This document shows, piece by piece, positions 41,002-48,645 of a stretch of 64,000 nt of DNA. Positions within the stretch are counted from its first letter, which is position 1. The number at the start of each line of letters is the position of its first letter. Origin of the DNA: an uncultured Anaerolineae bacterium (GTDB taxonomy: Bacteria; Chloroflexota; Anaerolineae; Promineifilales; Promineifilaceae). Location of the stretch: contig CAJQMR010000027.1 in the NCBI GenBank assembly GCA_905479495.1, positions 1 to 64,000 on the forward strand, read 5' to 3'. Both the position numbers and the translations under genes were made by a program. Below the pieces are notes generated by a model, which made no database searches, was not told the DNA's origin, and saw only the letters and a list, made by a program, of their open reading frames with translations.

Positions 41002-42321
41002 TTAATCGCCAACTGATGGGGCGAATGTAGGTAACGGCCGATGCCGCCCGCCAAACAGCCACCATTCGAGTGCTGTAGCCAGCAGATAAAAGAGTGCGAC
41101 CATGCCGAAGATTGGCACAAAGCCAAATTCGCCAAAGCGTACTTGCAGCCAGCCACTAACCTGCGGCATGATGAACCAGCCAAATTGAAATGAAAGCGAA
41201 TTCAGGCTCATTGCCAGGGCTTGAACGTCGGTAGGGACATGCTCTAAAACAAATGTTTGGTAGACAGGATTGCTCAGATTCATGAGTGCCAGCCGGAAAA
41301 TGTAGGCGATGCCAGCCACAAAGAACCAGAGGCTGGCGGTGGCCAATCCACCAGGCACCAACCAAGCACCTAGGCCCAGCATGATGAGAAACGGAACCGA
41401 GAAAATTTGGGTGAGAATAACCGTGTTGATCTTGCCATATTTATCCGCCAGGGGTGGCCCCAGAAACTGGGCAATAGCCATTGCCAGACCGCCAATGGCA
41501 AACACCATAGAGATAGGTGGGTCGGGCTTTTCGTAGACGTTGCGAAAATAGATGTTCATGAAGGGCTGCATGAGTCCAGCCCCCAGACCAATGATGAGCT
41601 GCGGAAGCAGAAATTGACTCAGGCTCCAGCCGTAGCGACGCAGTTGGACCCAGGGCAGTTCCACGCGCCTTTCGCGGTCAACGGGGGGCATGATGATGCG
41701 AGTGAGTGGGCCAACGGACAGAACGGTAACGAGCATCATGCTGCCTAACGCCAGCTGGTAAGAAAGGGTGTCGGTGGGTGCGGCGTCGAACCAACTGCCC
41801 AGCCAGGTGGGCAGCCAACCGCCTAGCAAATTACCAAAAAAGCCAGAAACTGTCATCAGACCAAAGTTGAAGCTGAACACCCACTGCCGATCATTTTCTG
41901 AGGTGTTGGCCATGAGGAAGGGGGCCATCGCCACTTGCCGCATGCTCATGCTGACGCCTGCGACCATGTTGAAGAGGATGAGCAGGGCGCGGAAGGGAAA
42001 CAGCACCAGGCCAACGATGGCCAAACTGCTGACAAGCGCCGTGCTGATCATGATTTTCTTTTGCGAGTACCGTTCGGCCAGATAGGCGGCCGGCAAGGCC
42101 ATGAGGATAGAGGCAAAGGAAGAGGCTGTTTGCAGAGAGCCAACAAAAGCTTCGTTATAGGTATCTCCCAGGCTAAGGACGTAAAAATTAAAAAGAAAAC
42201 GAAACACGCCAAAGGCCAATCCGGTAAAAGCACTATAAATGAGGACAAGCCGGGCGTTGGGGCTAAATTGTTTGGTTTTTTCGATGTAGGTAGCAAAGCC
42301 ATTAGGACTTGATTGAGACAT
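41002..42321 (-). CDS. Major facilitator superfamily transporter
   Basis: 439 residues with 12 predicted helices. ALPAAYLAERYSQKKIMIST is the loop 2-3 motif (A-x-R-x-x-x-K/R), and the second half repeats it as FLGPPLADKYGKINTVI, as expected from the internal duplication. The long loop between halves (MPPVDRERRVELPWVQLRR) is cytoplasmic. Drug or sugar-phosphate efflux members look like this; cargo unknown. It belongs to a different MFS branch from the gene near the left edge. Single-gene unit, bounded by hairpins on both sides. Confidence 0.85.
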   Translation of the reverse strand: MSQSSPNGFATYIEKTKQFSPNARLVLIYSAFTGLAFGVFRFLFNFYVLSLGDTYNEAFVGSLQTASSFASILMALPAAYLAERYSQKKIMISTALVSSLAIVGLVLFPFRALLILFNMVAGVSMSMRQVAMAPFLMANTSENDRQWVFSFNFGLMTVSGFFGNLLGGWLPTWLGSWFDAAPTDTLSYQLALGSMMLVTVLSVGPLTRIIMPPVDRERRVELPWVQLRRYGWSLSQFLLPQLIIGLGAGLMQPFMNIYFRNVYEKPDPPISMVFAIGGLAMAIAQFLGPPLADKYGKINTVILTQIFSVPFLIMLGLGAWLVPGGLATASLWFFVAGIAYIFRLALMNLSNPVYQTFVLEHVPTDVQALAMSLNSLSFQFGWFIMPQVSGWLQVRFGEFGFVPIFGMVALFYLLATALEWWLFGGRHRPLPTFAPSVGD

Positions 42322-42454
42322 AGTTCACACTCTGATTCATTAGATTGCATTAGATGATTATCTAACTTAAGTGTAGCATAATTTTTACGGCCGTCACCTG
42401 ATCTTTTGTCCATGTCAGTATGACTTTTGTCGTAGGTAATGTTCTCAGTTCCCA

Positions 42455-42493
42455 CAAAAAAAGCCGACATGGTCCCTTAAACCATGCCGGCTC
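42455..42493 (-). terminator. Intrinsic terminator of the sigma factor operon
   Basis: On the - strand AGCCGGCATGGT and ACCATGTCGGCT (one mismatch) close a short loop and are followed by seven T. Confidence 0.85.
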
Positions 42494-42516
42494 CTAAGGT
42501 TTGCTAGAAACGGGGG

Positions 42517-43836
42517 CTAACCACCATTACCGTTGTTATTGTTGTTATCGTTACTGCCACCGTTTCCATTTCCCTGACTGGGGTGAGGGCCGTCCCCAAC
42601 CGGGTCGCAATCATTGAGGCAAACACCGTCACCATCACCGGGGCCGTTTTGCCCGGAATTGGTGTCATCTTGCCCATATTTGTTTTCGTCCCCAACGGGG
42701 TCGCAGTCGCCATCGCAGATGCCATCCCCATCACCGGGGCCATTTTGGCCATTGTCGCTGCCGGGTGAGACTGCGTCGCTGCCATTCCCATTGGTGGCAC
42801 CTGGGCCATCCTGGCTACCAGGGCCATTTTGGCCATTGTCCTGCTCCTGGCCAAACTTATTTTCATCACCAACTGGCTCACAATCACCATCGCAGGTGCC
42901 GTCGCCAGGGCCATTTTGGCCATTATCGATGTCTTGTCCGTTTTGATGGCTATTCCCCAGAGGTTCGCAATCTCCTTGTGGGCAGGTGGGATCCCACGCT
43001 TCATCCTGGCTGTGACGCCAGCGGAACAGAGGTGGATCGTCTAGCCCGGCCTGTACCTGTTCCTGATATTGGTTCAGAAGTTGGTTGACTTCGCCAAACA
43101 TTGCTTGCGCCGGATCGCCCAGCCAGGCCATGGTTTGCTGCTCGTTTTGCAGCATGGTTTGCATCTGAGTGAGCAAACCTACCAGTTCAGGATCGCCGGT
43201 TTGGGCTGCTAGCTGAAGGGCTTCTTGCAGATGGGTTTCCAGGCGGGCAACAAGTGGTTCGTCAACGGGGTCACCTGCCTGCATAAGCTGTGTCATCTCT
43301 TCTAGCCGGACCTGGGCCAGGTTCATTTGCAGGGTTGCTTGCTCAACGGGATTGTCGGCCATGGCCATTTTGGTCTCTTCCAGCATCAGTTTGACGGGGT
43401 AGAGGGGGGTGTCTGGCAAGCTGTCGTTGGCCAAAGCGACGGTGCCGCCACCCAGGCCAAACAGGACGAGGGCGGTGGCTACAGCACGGGCAAATAATAC
43501 GTTCATAGGTTTTTGCTCCTTTTGCAACTGTCTATTACGAAAGGCTGCGCGTTTGTGCGTCAGCCATCCTTTCAGACGCAGGAGCAAGCCAGGAGATACG
43601 GGTACAAGTGGTAATTGCGCAAGTTGGTCGAGAAAAGCGGCGCGATCGGCCGTTTGTAAATTGGTGGTGGGGGTGGGTTGTACGGCCGTTTGCCAGACCA
43701 TCATTTTTTTGGCAGCGGTCAGCAAGGGAGCCAACGTTTCACTATGTTCGGGGTAGCGGTTGAGAACGGCCGTTACCGGTTCGGTTTTTATTTCTTCTAA
43801 GGCGGCATCAAGAATGTCTGCAAATTTTTCGGTCAT
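42517..43836 (-). CDS. DUF5667 membrane protein with Asp/Asn/Cys-rich repeats, probable sigma-factor partner
   Basis: 439 residues. The first 100 are cytosolic and helical; a transmembrane helix (about 112-135, VLFARAVATALVLFGLGGGT) leads to a DUF5667 helical domain (about 140-255; LPDTPLYPVKLMLEETKMA). The last 170 residues are low-complexity: the unit D-N-G-Q-N-G-P-G-D-G followed by C-x-G-D-C-(E/D)-P-V-G-D-E-N-K recurs about four times and ends in poly-Asn/Gly. D-x-D-x-D-G-like runs suggest calcium binding outside the cell. The start overlaps the ECF sigma gene by four bases, the position of an anti-sigma factor, so that role is inferred. Confidence 0.72.
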   Translation of the reverse strand: MTEKFADILDAALEEIKTEPVTAVLNRYPEHSETLAPLLTAAKKMMVWQTAVQPTPTTNLQTADRAAFLDQLAQLPLVPVSPGLLLRLKGWLTHKRAAFRNRQLQKEQKPMNVLFARAVATALVLFGLGGGTVALANDSLPDTPLYPVKLMLEETKMAMADNPVEQATLQMNLAQVRLEEMTQLMQAGDPVDEPLVARLETHLQEALQLAAQTGDPELVGLLTQMQTMLQNEQQTMAWLGDPAQAMFGEVNQLLNQYQEQVQAGLDDPPLFRWRHSQDEAWDPTCPQGDCEPLGNSHQNGQDIDNGQNGPGDGTCDGDCEPVGDENKFGQEQDNGQNGPGSQDGPGATNGNGSDAVSPGSDNGQNGPGDGDGICDGDCDPVGDENKYGQDDTNSGQNGPGDGDGVCLNDCDPVGDGPHPSQGNGNGGSNDNNNNNGNGG

Positions 43837-44426
43837 GCCACACGCTCCTCGATCGGCTGGGCGGGCTGGGGTGCTAAAAGCTGCTGCAGTCGGGCAAGGC
43901 CACGGTGCTGCAGCGATTTCACGGCCCCAATGGGTTTGTCCATCAGGGTGGCCACTTCTGCGTTAGAAAAACCTTCTAAAAATTTGAGGGTGATCACCTG
44001 CTGCTGCTCTGGCGTGAGCGTTTGCAGAGCCGTGATGACTTGCTCGCCCAGCAGATGCTGTTCGGCTAGCTGGCAGGGCATCACCCCGTGGCTGGGCAGC
44101 GTGTCGGGCAGGGGTAGGTGGTTGCGGTGCGCCTGCCGCCGATAATAGTCGATGACCAGATTGTGGGCAGTGCGGTAGAGCCATGCCTTGAGCTGTGTTT
44201 CAGGACCGTTGCCGTTTTTTAGGGCTGCCAGGAACCGTTCGAAGACAACGGCCGTTAATTCCCGCGCTGTCTCGGCATCATTCACTTGCCGGATGATGTA
44301 GCGGTAGAGCAGGGGATGGTATTGGTCGTAAACGGCCGTTAACGCCGTACGATCAAAGTTCCGGGCCTGTTGTAGCAGCTTGTCGTCACAATTTTCCACG
44401 GTCACCCTCACCCACTTCAGACGCAT
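43833..44426 (-). CDS. ECF-type RNA polymerase sigma factor
   Basis: 197 residues. Region 2 (about 28-95) has VYDQYHPLLYRYIIRQ and LKAWLYRTAHNLVIDYYRRQ, the DNA-melting and -10-reading segment. Region 4 (about 125-185) has LTPEQQQVITLKFLEGFSNA and EVATLMDKPIGAVKSLQHRG, the -35 HTH. Region 3 is missing, as in all ECF factors. It is co-translated with the DUF5667 membrane protein, which likely holds it at the membrane until a signal arrives. A HIP-type palindrome occurs twice in its coding sequence. Confidence 0.9.
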   Translation of the reverse strand: MRLKWVRVTVENCDDKLLQQARNFDRTALTAVYDQYHPLLYRYIIRQVNDAETARELTAVVFERFLAALKNGNGPETQLKAWLYRTAHNLVIDYYRRQAHRNHLPLPDTLPSHGVMPCQLAEQHLLGEQVITALQTLTPEQQQVITLKFLEGFSNAEVATLMDKPIGAVKSLQHRGLARLQQLLAPQPAQPIEERVA

Positions 44427-44722
44427 GACATGAGGAAAAGATACGGATCAATGATAAATCAGTCTGAAAAAAGGATACAAAAAAAGTATGAACAAATTAT
44501 GTTGCTCTGTATGGGAGGGAAGGGCTATTGTAATGAGTCGGTTTTTCTGCCAGCCAGTACAGAAGGACGATAGGCTACCCGTCGTTTGATTTTTATAATT
44601 TTTTAATGCAACAGGGGAGTTGTTGTAACCAGAAACTGGACAGACAAATAACAGATTCACTGAGTCTCCTGCAGTATGCATATTGTTAACCTATTACACA
44701 CTCTATTCTTGCGAGGAAAGCC

Positions 44723-45919
44723 ATGAATGCAACTGCTATTCTTGAGACGAAATTTGCCCCAGCCTGCCGAGCAACTGAAGAAGTTTTAGCAACGCAAACA
44801 ATCCAAATCCAACAAATCCCCTTGCTGGATTCGATGTTTTCCACAGTCCCCAACGCGGTGCTTATTTTGAATAATGAACGACAAATTATTTATGCAAATT
44901 CAGCTTTTCGGCAAATGTTGGGAATCTCGGATTTGCAGCAAATTCTGGGAATGAGACCAGGAGAAGCCATTAACTGTATTAATGCAAATGAAACAAAAGG
45001 TGGTTGCGGCACGACGGAAGCTTGCAGCCAATGTGGCGCAGCATTAGCCATTTTGAAAGCTCAAAAAGGCATGGCTGATGTGCAGGAATGTCGTATTCTA
45101 ACCAACAGTCAAGATGAAAGCATGACGGCTTTAGACTTGCGTGTTTGGGCAACGCCGAATCAGTTTGGCGATGAAACGTATACAGTTTTTTCTCTGGCAG
45201 ATATTAGTGATGAGAAACGTCGTCGGGTTTTAGAGCGGATTTTCTTCCATGACATTATCAACACAGCTGGAGCCATTCAAGGGTTGGTTGATATGTACAT
45301 TGCCACGGATGATCCGGAGGAATTGCGGGATTCAGGCATCAATACCATGCTGGCTCAGGCATCCACGCAGCTTGTCGATGAAATTCAAGCACAATCACAG
45401 TTGATGGCGGCTGAAAGCGGTGAGCTGACTGTGAAACCGACTGTTTTTGAAACTGGAAGGTTACTTAATCAGTTAGTTGATTTGTATCACAATCATTTGG
45501 TGGCTGAAGGGCGTTTGATTCAATTGGCGGCCGATTCACATGATATTTCTTTATCATCTGATCGTGCTTTGCTGGGGCGCGTCTTAGGCAATATGATCAA
45601 AAATGCTTTGGAAGCTTCTTCTCCTGGGGAAACGGTAACGGTTGGCTGTGAACAGTATTATGATTACGTGCGGTTCTGGGTTCACAATCCCAAAGTGATG
45701 CCCAAGCATGTTCAATTGCAGGTATTCCAACGCTCATTTTCCACAAAAGGTGATGGCCGTGGCTTGGGCACCTACAGTATGAAGCTGCTGACCGAAAATT
45801 ATCTACAAGGGCGCATTTCATTTGAATCCAAGCCAGAAAAAGGCACAACTTTCATGGCCACATACCCGCTGCAATGGCGAGAGATTGCAGTACCTGATGC
45901 TCCCTCTGACTCGAAGTAG
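44723..45919 (+). CDS. PAS sensor histidine kinase with a four-cysteine insert
   Basis: 398 residues. A PAS domain (about 35-165; TVPNAVLILNNERQIIYANS) carries an insert GEAINCINANETKGGCG-TTEACSQCG with four Cys that could hold a metal ion or cluster or sense redox state. The kinase core has the phospho-acceptor helix FFHDIINTAGAIQGL (His at about 176), then N-box NMIKNALEASSPGETV and G-boxes FWVHNPKVMP and GDGRGLGTYSMKLL. No membrane segment. No response regulator is adjacent. GCGAGGAAAGCC is the ribosome site. The gene looks AT-richer than its neighbours and holds no ACGGCCGT. Confidence 0.83.
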   Translation: MNATAILETKFAPACRATEEVLATQTIQIQQIPLLDSMFSTVPNAVLILNNERQIIYANSAFRQMLGISDLQQILGMRPGEAINCINANETKGGCGTTEACSQCGAALAILKAQKGMADVQECRILTNSQDESMTALDLRVWATPNQFGDETYTVFSLADISDEKRRRVLERIFFHDIINTAGAIQGLVDMYIATDDPEELRDSGINTMLAQASTQLVDEIQAQSQLMAAESGELTVKPTVFETGRLLNQLVDLYHNHLVAEGRLIQLAADSHDISLSSDRALLGRVLGNMIKNALEASSPGETVTVGCEQYYDYVRFWVHNPKVMPKHVQLQVFQRSFSTKGDGRGLGTYSMKLLTENYLQGRISFESKPEKGTTFMATYPLQWREIAVPDAPSDSK

Positions 45920-45957
45920 GATTTGGGCATTCTCGCAAAATTTTCATAGATAGTTTA

Positions 45958-46000
45958 TTAAAAAGACGGCCGTTCTTCCTGAACCCGTCTTTTTTATTTT
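45958..46000. terminator. Bidirectional terminator containing the ACGGCCGT palindrome
   Basis: AAAAGACGG pairs with CCGTCTTTTTT, with an inner GTTC-TTCCT-GAAC hairpin. T-runs flank both sides, so it can stop the + strand kinase gene and the - strand mutB gene. The palindrome overlaps the left arm. Confidence 0.75.
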
Positions 46001-48153
46001 TCATGTTGTAAGCGATGACGCAGTTCCTCTAGCACTTTCTGCGCTGCCACAGGAATAACCGTGCCGGGGCCAAAGATTGCGGCTGCACCGTGATCGAATA
46101 AATATTGATAATCCTGTGCCGGGATGACGCCGCCGATGACAACCATGATGTCGGAACGGCCGTACTTCTCCAACTCTTGCACCAACTGCGGCAGCAACGT
46201 CTTGTGCCCTGCCGCCAGCGAGCTGATGCCCACCACATGCACATCGTTTTCGATGGCCTGCTTGGCCACCTCAGCCGGGGTTTGGAAGAGTGGCCCGATG
46301 TCCACGTCGAAGCCCAGGTCGGCGAAGGCGGTGGCCACCACTTTGGCCCCGCGATCATGGCCGTCCTGGCCTATTTTGGCCACCATGATGCGCGGACGGC
46401 GGCCCTCTTGCTGCTCAAATTCATCGGCCATCTGGCGCACGGTTTCAATCTCCATTTTGTCTCCAAATTCGCTGCTGTAGACGCCGCCAATCGAGCGGAT
46501 GGTGGCTTTGTGGCGACCCCACACCTGCTCCAGTGCGCCGGAAATTTCGCCCAGGCTGGCGCGGGCGCGGGCAGCGTTGACGGCCAGTTCCAGCAAATTC
46601 CCCTCACCGGATTCAGCGGCGTGGGTGAGGGCGTTGAGCGCTTTTTCGACCTCGGCGGCGTCGCGTCCTGCTCGCAACTTTTCCAGTCGGGCGATTTGGG
46701 AGTGGCGAACGGCCGTATTGTCCACTTCCAAAATATCAATTTCATCTTCTTTATCCAGCCGGTATTTGTTCACGCCCACAATCGTTTCCTGGCCGGAGTC
46801 GATGAGCGCCTGGCGGCGGGCGGCCGCTTCCTCGATGCGCATCTTGGGCAGGCCGGTTTCCAGCGCTTTGGCCATGCCGCCCAGCTCTTCCACTTCCTGG
46901 ATGTGGGCCCAGGCGCGCTGGGCCAGCTCATGGGTGAGCGTTTCAACCAGATAGGATCCGGCCCACGGATCGACAGTGCGGGTGATGCCAGTTTCGTGCT
47001 GCAAGAAGAGCTGCGTGTTGCGGGCGATGCGCGCGGAGAAGTCGGTGGGCAGGGCGATGGCTTCGTCCAGGGCGTTGGTGTGCAGCGATTGGGTGCCGCC
47101 GAACGCCGCCGCCATCGCTTCCAGGCAGGTGCGGGTGACGTTGTTGAACGGGTCTTGCTCCGTAAGGCTCCAGCCGGAGGTTTGGCAATGGGTGCGCAAG
47201 GCCATCGACTTCTCGTTTTGCGGATTAAACTGCTTGACGATTTTGGCCCAGAGCAGCCGCGCGGCGCGCATTTTGGCAATTTCCATGAACACGTTCATGC
47301 CAATCGCCCAAAAGAAGGAGATGCGCGGGGCGAAGTCGTCGATGTTCATCCCGGCTGCGAGGCCGGCGCGCAAATATTCCAGGCCGTCGGCCAGGGTGTA
47401 GGCCAGCTCAATGTCGGCGGTGGCTCCGGCCTCCTGCATGTGGTAGCCGGAGACACTGATGGCATTGAATTTGGGCATTTCGTGGGCGGTGTAGGCGAAG
47501 ATGTCGCCGACGATGCGCATGGAGGGGGCGGGCGGGTAGATGTAGGTGTTGCGCACCATGTACTCTTTGAGAATATCGTTTTGGATGGTGCCGGTGAGCT
47601 GTTCGTGGGGCACGCCTTGCTCCTCGGCGGCAACAATGTAGAAGGCCATGATGGGCAGGACAGCACCGTTCATTGTCATGGAGACGGACATTTTGTCCAG
47701 CGGGATGCCATCGAACAGGATGCGCATGTCGAGGATGGAGTCGATGGCGACGCCCGCCTTGCCTACATCGCCTTCCACCCGCTCATGGTCGGAGTCGTAG
47801 CCACGGTGGGTGGCCAGGTCGAAGGCGATGGAGAGGCCGCGCTGCCCGGCGGCCAGGTTGCGCCGGTAGAAGGCGTTGCTCTCTTCGGCGGTGCTGAACC
47901 CGGCGTATTGGCGCACGGTCCACGGCCGTACGGCGTACATGGCGGGGTAGGGGCCGCGCAGGTAGGGGGGAATGCCAGCGACGAAGTCGAGGTGTTCCAT
48001 GTGTTGCAGGTCGGTGGCGGTGTAGAACGGCCGTACTTCAATTTGTTCTAAGGTTTGCCAGGTGGGGGTGGGGGATACGGCCGTATCACCGGTCCGTGTG
48101 CTTGGCGGCTGGTAGTGAATTTTGGTGAAGTCTGGTTGTTTCATCTGTGTCAT
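45994..48153 (-). CDS. mutB: Methylmalonyl-CoA mutase, large catalytic subunit
   Basis: 719 residues. The TIM-barrel half (about 40-560) has the substrate blocks YPAMYAVRPWTVRQYAGFST and RGLSIAFDLATHRGYDSDH. The cobalamin domain (about 585-715) has the base-off motif D-G-H-D-R-G-A within IGQDGHDRGAKVVATAFADL, the His being the lower cobalt ligand, plus DVHVVGISSLAAGHKTL. With AdoCbl it interconverts (R)-methylmalonyl-CoA and succinyl-CoA, in propionate or branched-chain metabolism. The small subunit is encoded 5 kb upstream on the same strand, separated by an insertion. A second ATG three codons in (MKQPDFT) is equally plausible. Confidence 0.95.
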   Translation of the reverse strand: MTQMKQPDFTKIHYQPPSTRTGDTAVSPTPTWQTLEQIEVRPFYTATDLQHMEHLDFVAGIPPYLRGPYPAMYAVRPWTVRQYAGFSTAEESNAFYRRNLAAGQRGLSIAFDLATHRGYDSDHERVEGDVGKAGVAIDSILDMRILFDGIPLDKMSVSMTMNGAVLPIMAFYIVAAEEQGVPHEQLTGTIQNDILKEYMVRNTYIYPPAPSMRIVGDIFAYTAHEMPKFNAISVSGYHMQEAGATADIELAYTLADGLEYLRAGLAAGMNIDDFAPRISFFWAIGMNVFMEIAKMRAARLLWAKIVKQFNPQNEKSMALRTHCQTSGWSLTEQDPFNNVTRTCLEAMAAAFGGTQSLHTNALDEAIALPTDFSARIARNTQLFLQHETGITRTVDPWAGSYLVETLTHELAQRAWAHIQEVEELGGMAKALETGLPKMRIEEAAARRQALIDSGQETIVGVNKYRLDKEDEIDILEVDNTAVRHSQIARLEKLRAGRDAAEVEKALNALTHAAESGEGNLLELAVNAARARASLGEISGALEQVWGRHKATIRSIGGVYSSEFGDKMEIETVRQMADEFEQQEGRRPRIMVAKIGQDGHDRGAKVVATAFADLGFDVDIGPLFQTPAEVAKQAIENDVHVVGISSLAAGHKTLLPQLVQELEKYGRSDIMVVIGGVIPAQDYQYLFDHGAAAIFGPGTVIPVAAQKVLEELRHRLQHEK

Positions 48154-48162
48154 CCTGAATAG

Positions 48163-48233
48163 AACGCAGATTTGCCTGATTACCCTGATATTGTTGATCT
48201 TTTAAATCAGGGAGATCAGGGTAATCAGCGTCC
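48163..48233. repeat. Long inverted repeat, CGCAGATT/CCTGATTACCCTGAT variety
   Basis: AACGCAGATTTGCCTGATTA and CCCTGAT are mirrored by ATCAGGGTAATCAGCGT. Located directly before mutB, it lies within its 5' region. Confidence 0.65.
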
Positions 48234-48240
48234 CATTTTT

Positions 48241-48318
48241 TAAACGAAGAGTGGTTCCATCTCGATACGGTTCATTTTTTCGGTGATGGTGGCTTGCGGA
48301 ACGGCCGTATCCACCACC
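48241..48318 (-). pseudogene. Tail fragment of a second aldo/keto reductase gene
   Basis: Read on the - strand, 24 codons VDTAVPQATITEK-MNRIEMEPLFV and a stop match the last 24 residues of the intact reductase ending at 52272 except at three positions. The DNA is about 85 percent identical, so the copy is not fresh. Nothing of the rest of the gene remains upstream. It lies just before mutB, as the intact gene lies just after mutA. Confidence 0.8.
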
Positions 48319-48645
48319 CATCTGTAATGCTTTCTGTAAGCAAAAAGTTATGTAATATTTATGTTGTGTGTCCTTTTATCATTGTTAGTTTAACTAATCA
48401 TACCCGTTTTTGATAACTCTAAAATGAAATAATCGTTTCGACTGCTCTTCTCAGTGAAGTTCAGGGTAGTTAGACGAAAAATAATTGTGCCATTGCCAAA
48501 AGGTCTCTCACCATTTTGGCTTATCTGCTTTTAGGCAGTGTGTGTTTCTCTTTGTGCCGTTTTTGTTTCACCAATGACAGTCGTTGAGTAGATTGACTTT
48601 GGTGAACCCCATTTAGAAAGAAGTATCGTTTTTAGGAGGAAAGTT
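48319..48645. other. AT-rich intergenic stretch
   Basis: About 330 bases between the reductase fragment and the CotH gene. I see no frame, strong hairpin or known RNA motif; the end carries the AGGAGGAAAG ribosome site of the next gene. Confidence 0.5.

Noticed and set aside
46105..48051. A 648-codon open frame on the + strand opposite mutB
   Set aside because: Low-complexity translation without any domain; it mirrors the GC-rich codon pattern of mutB, which is a certain gene.
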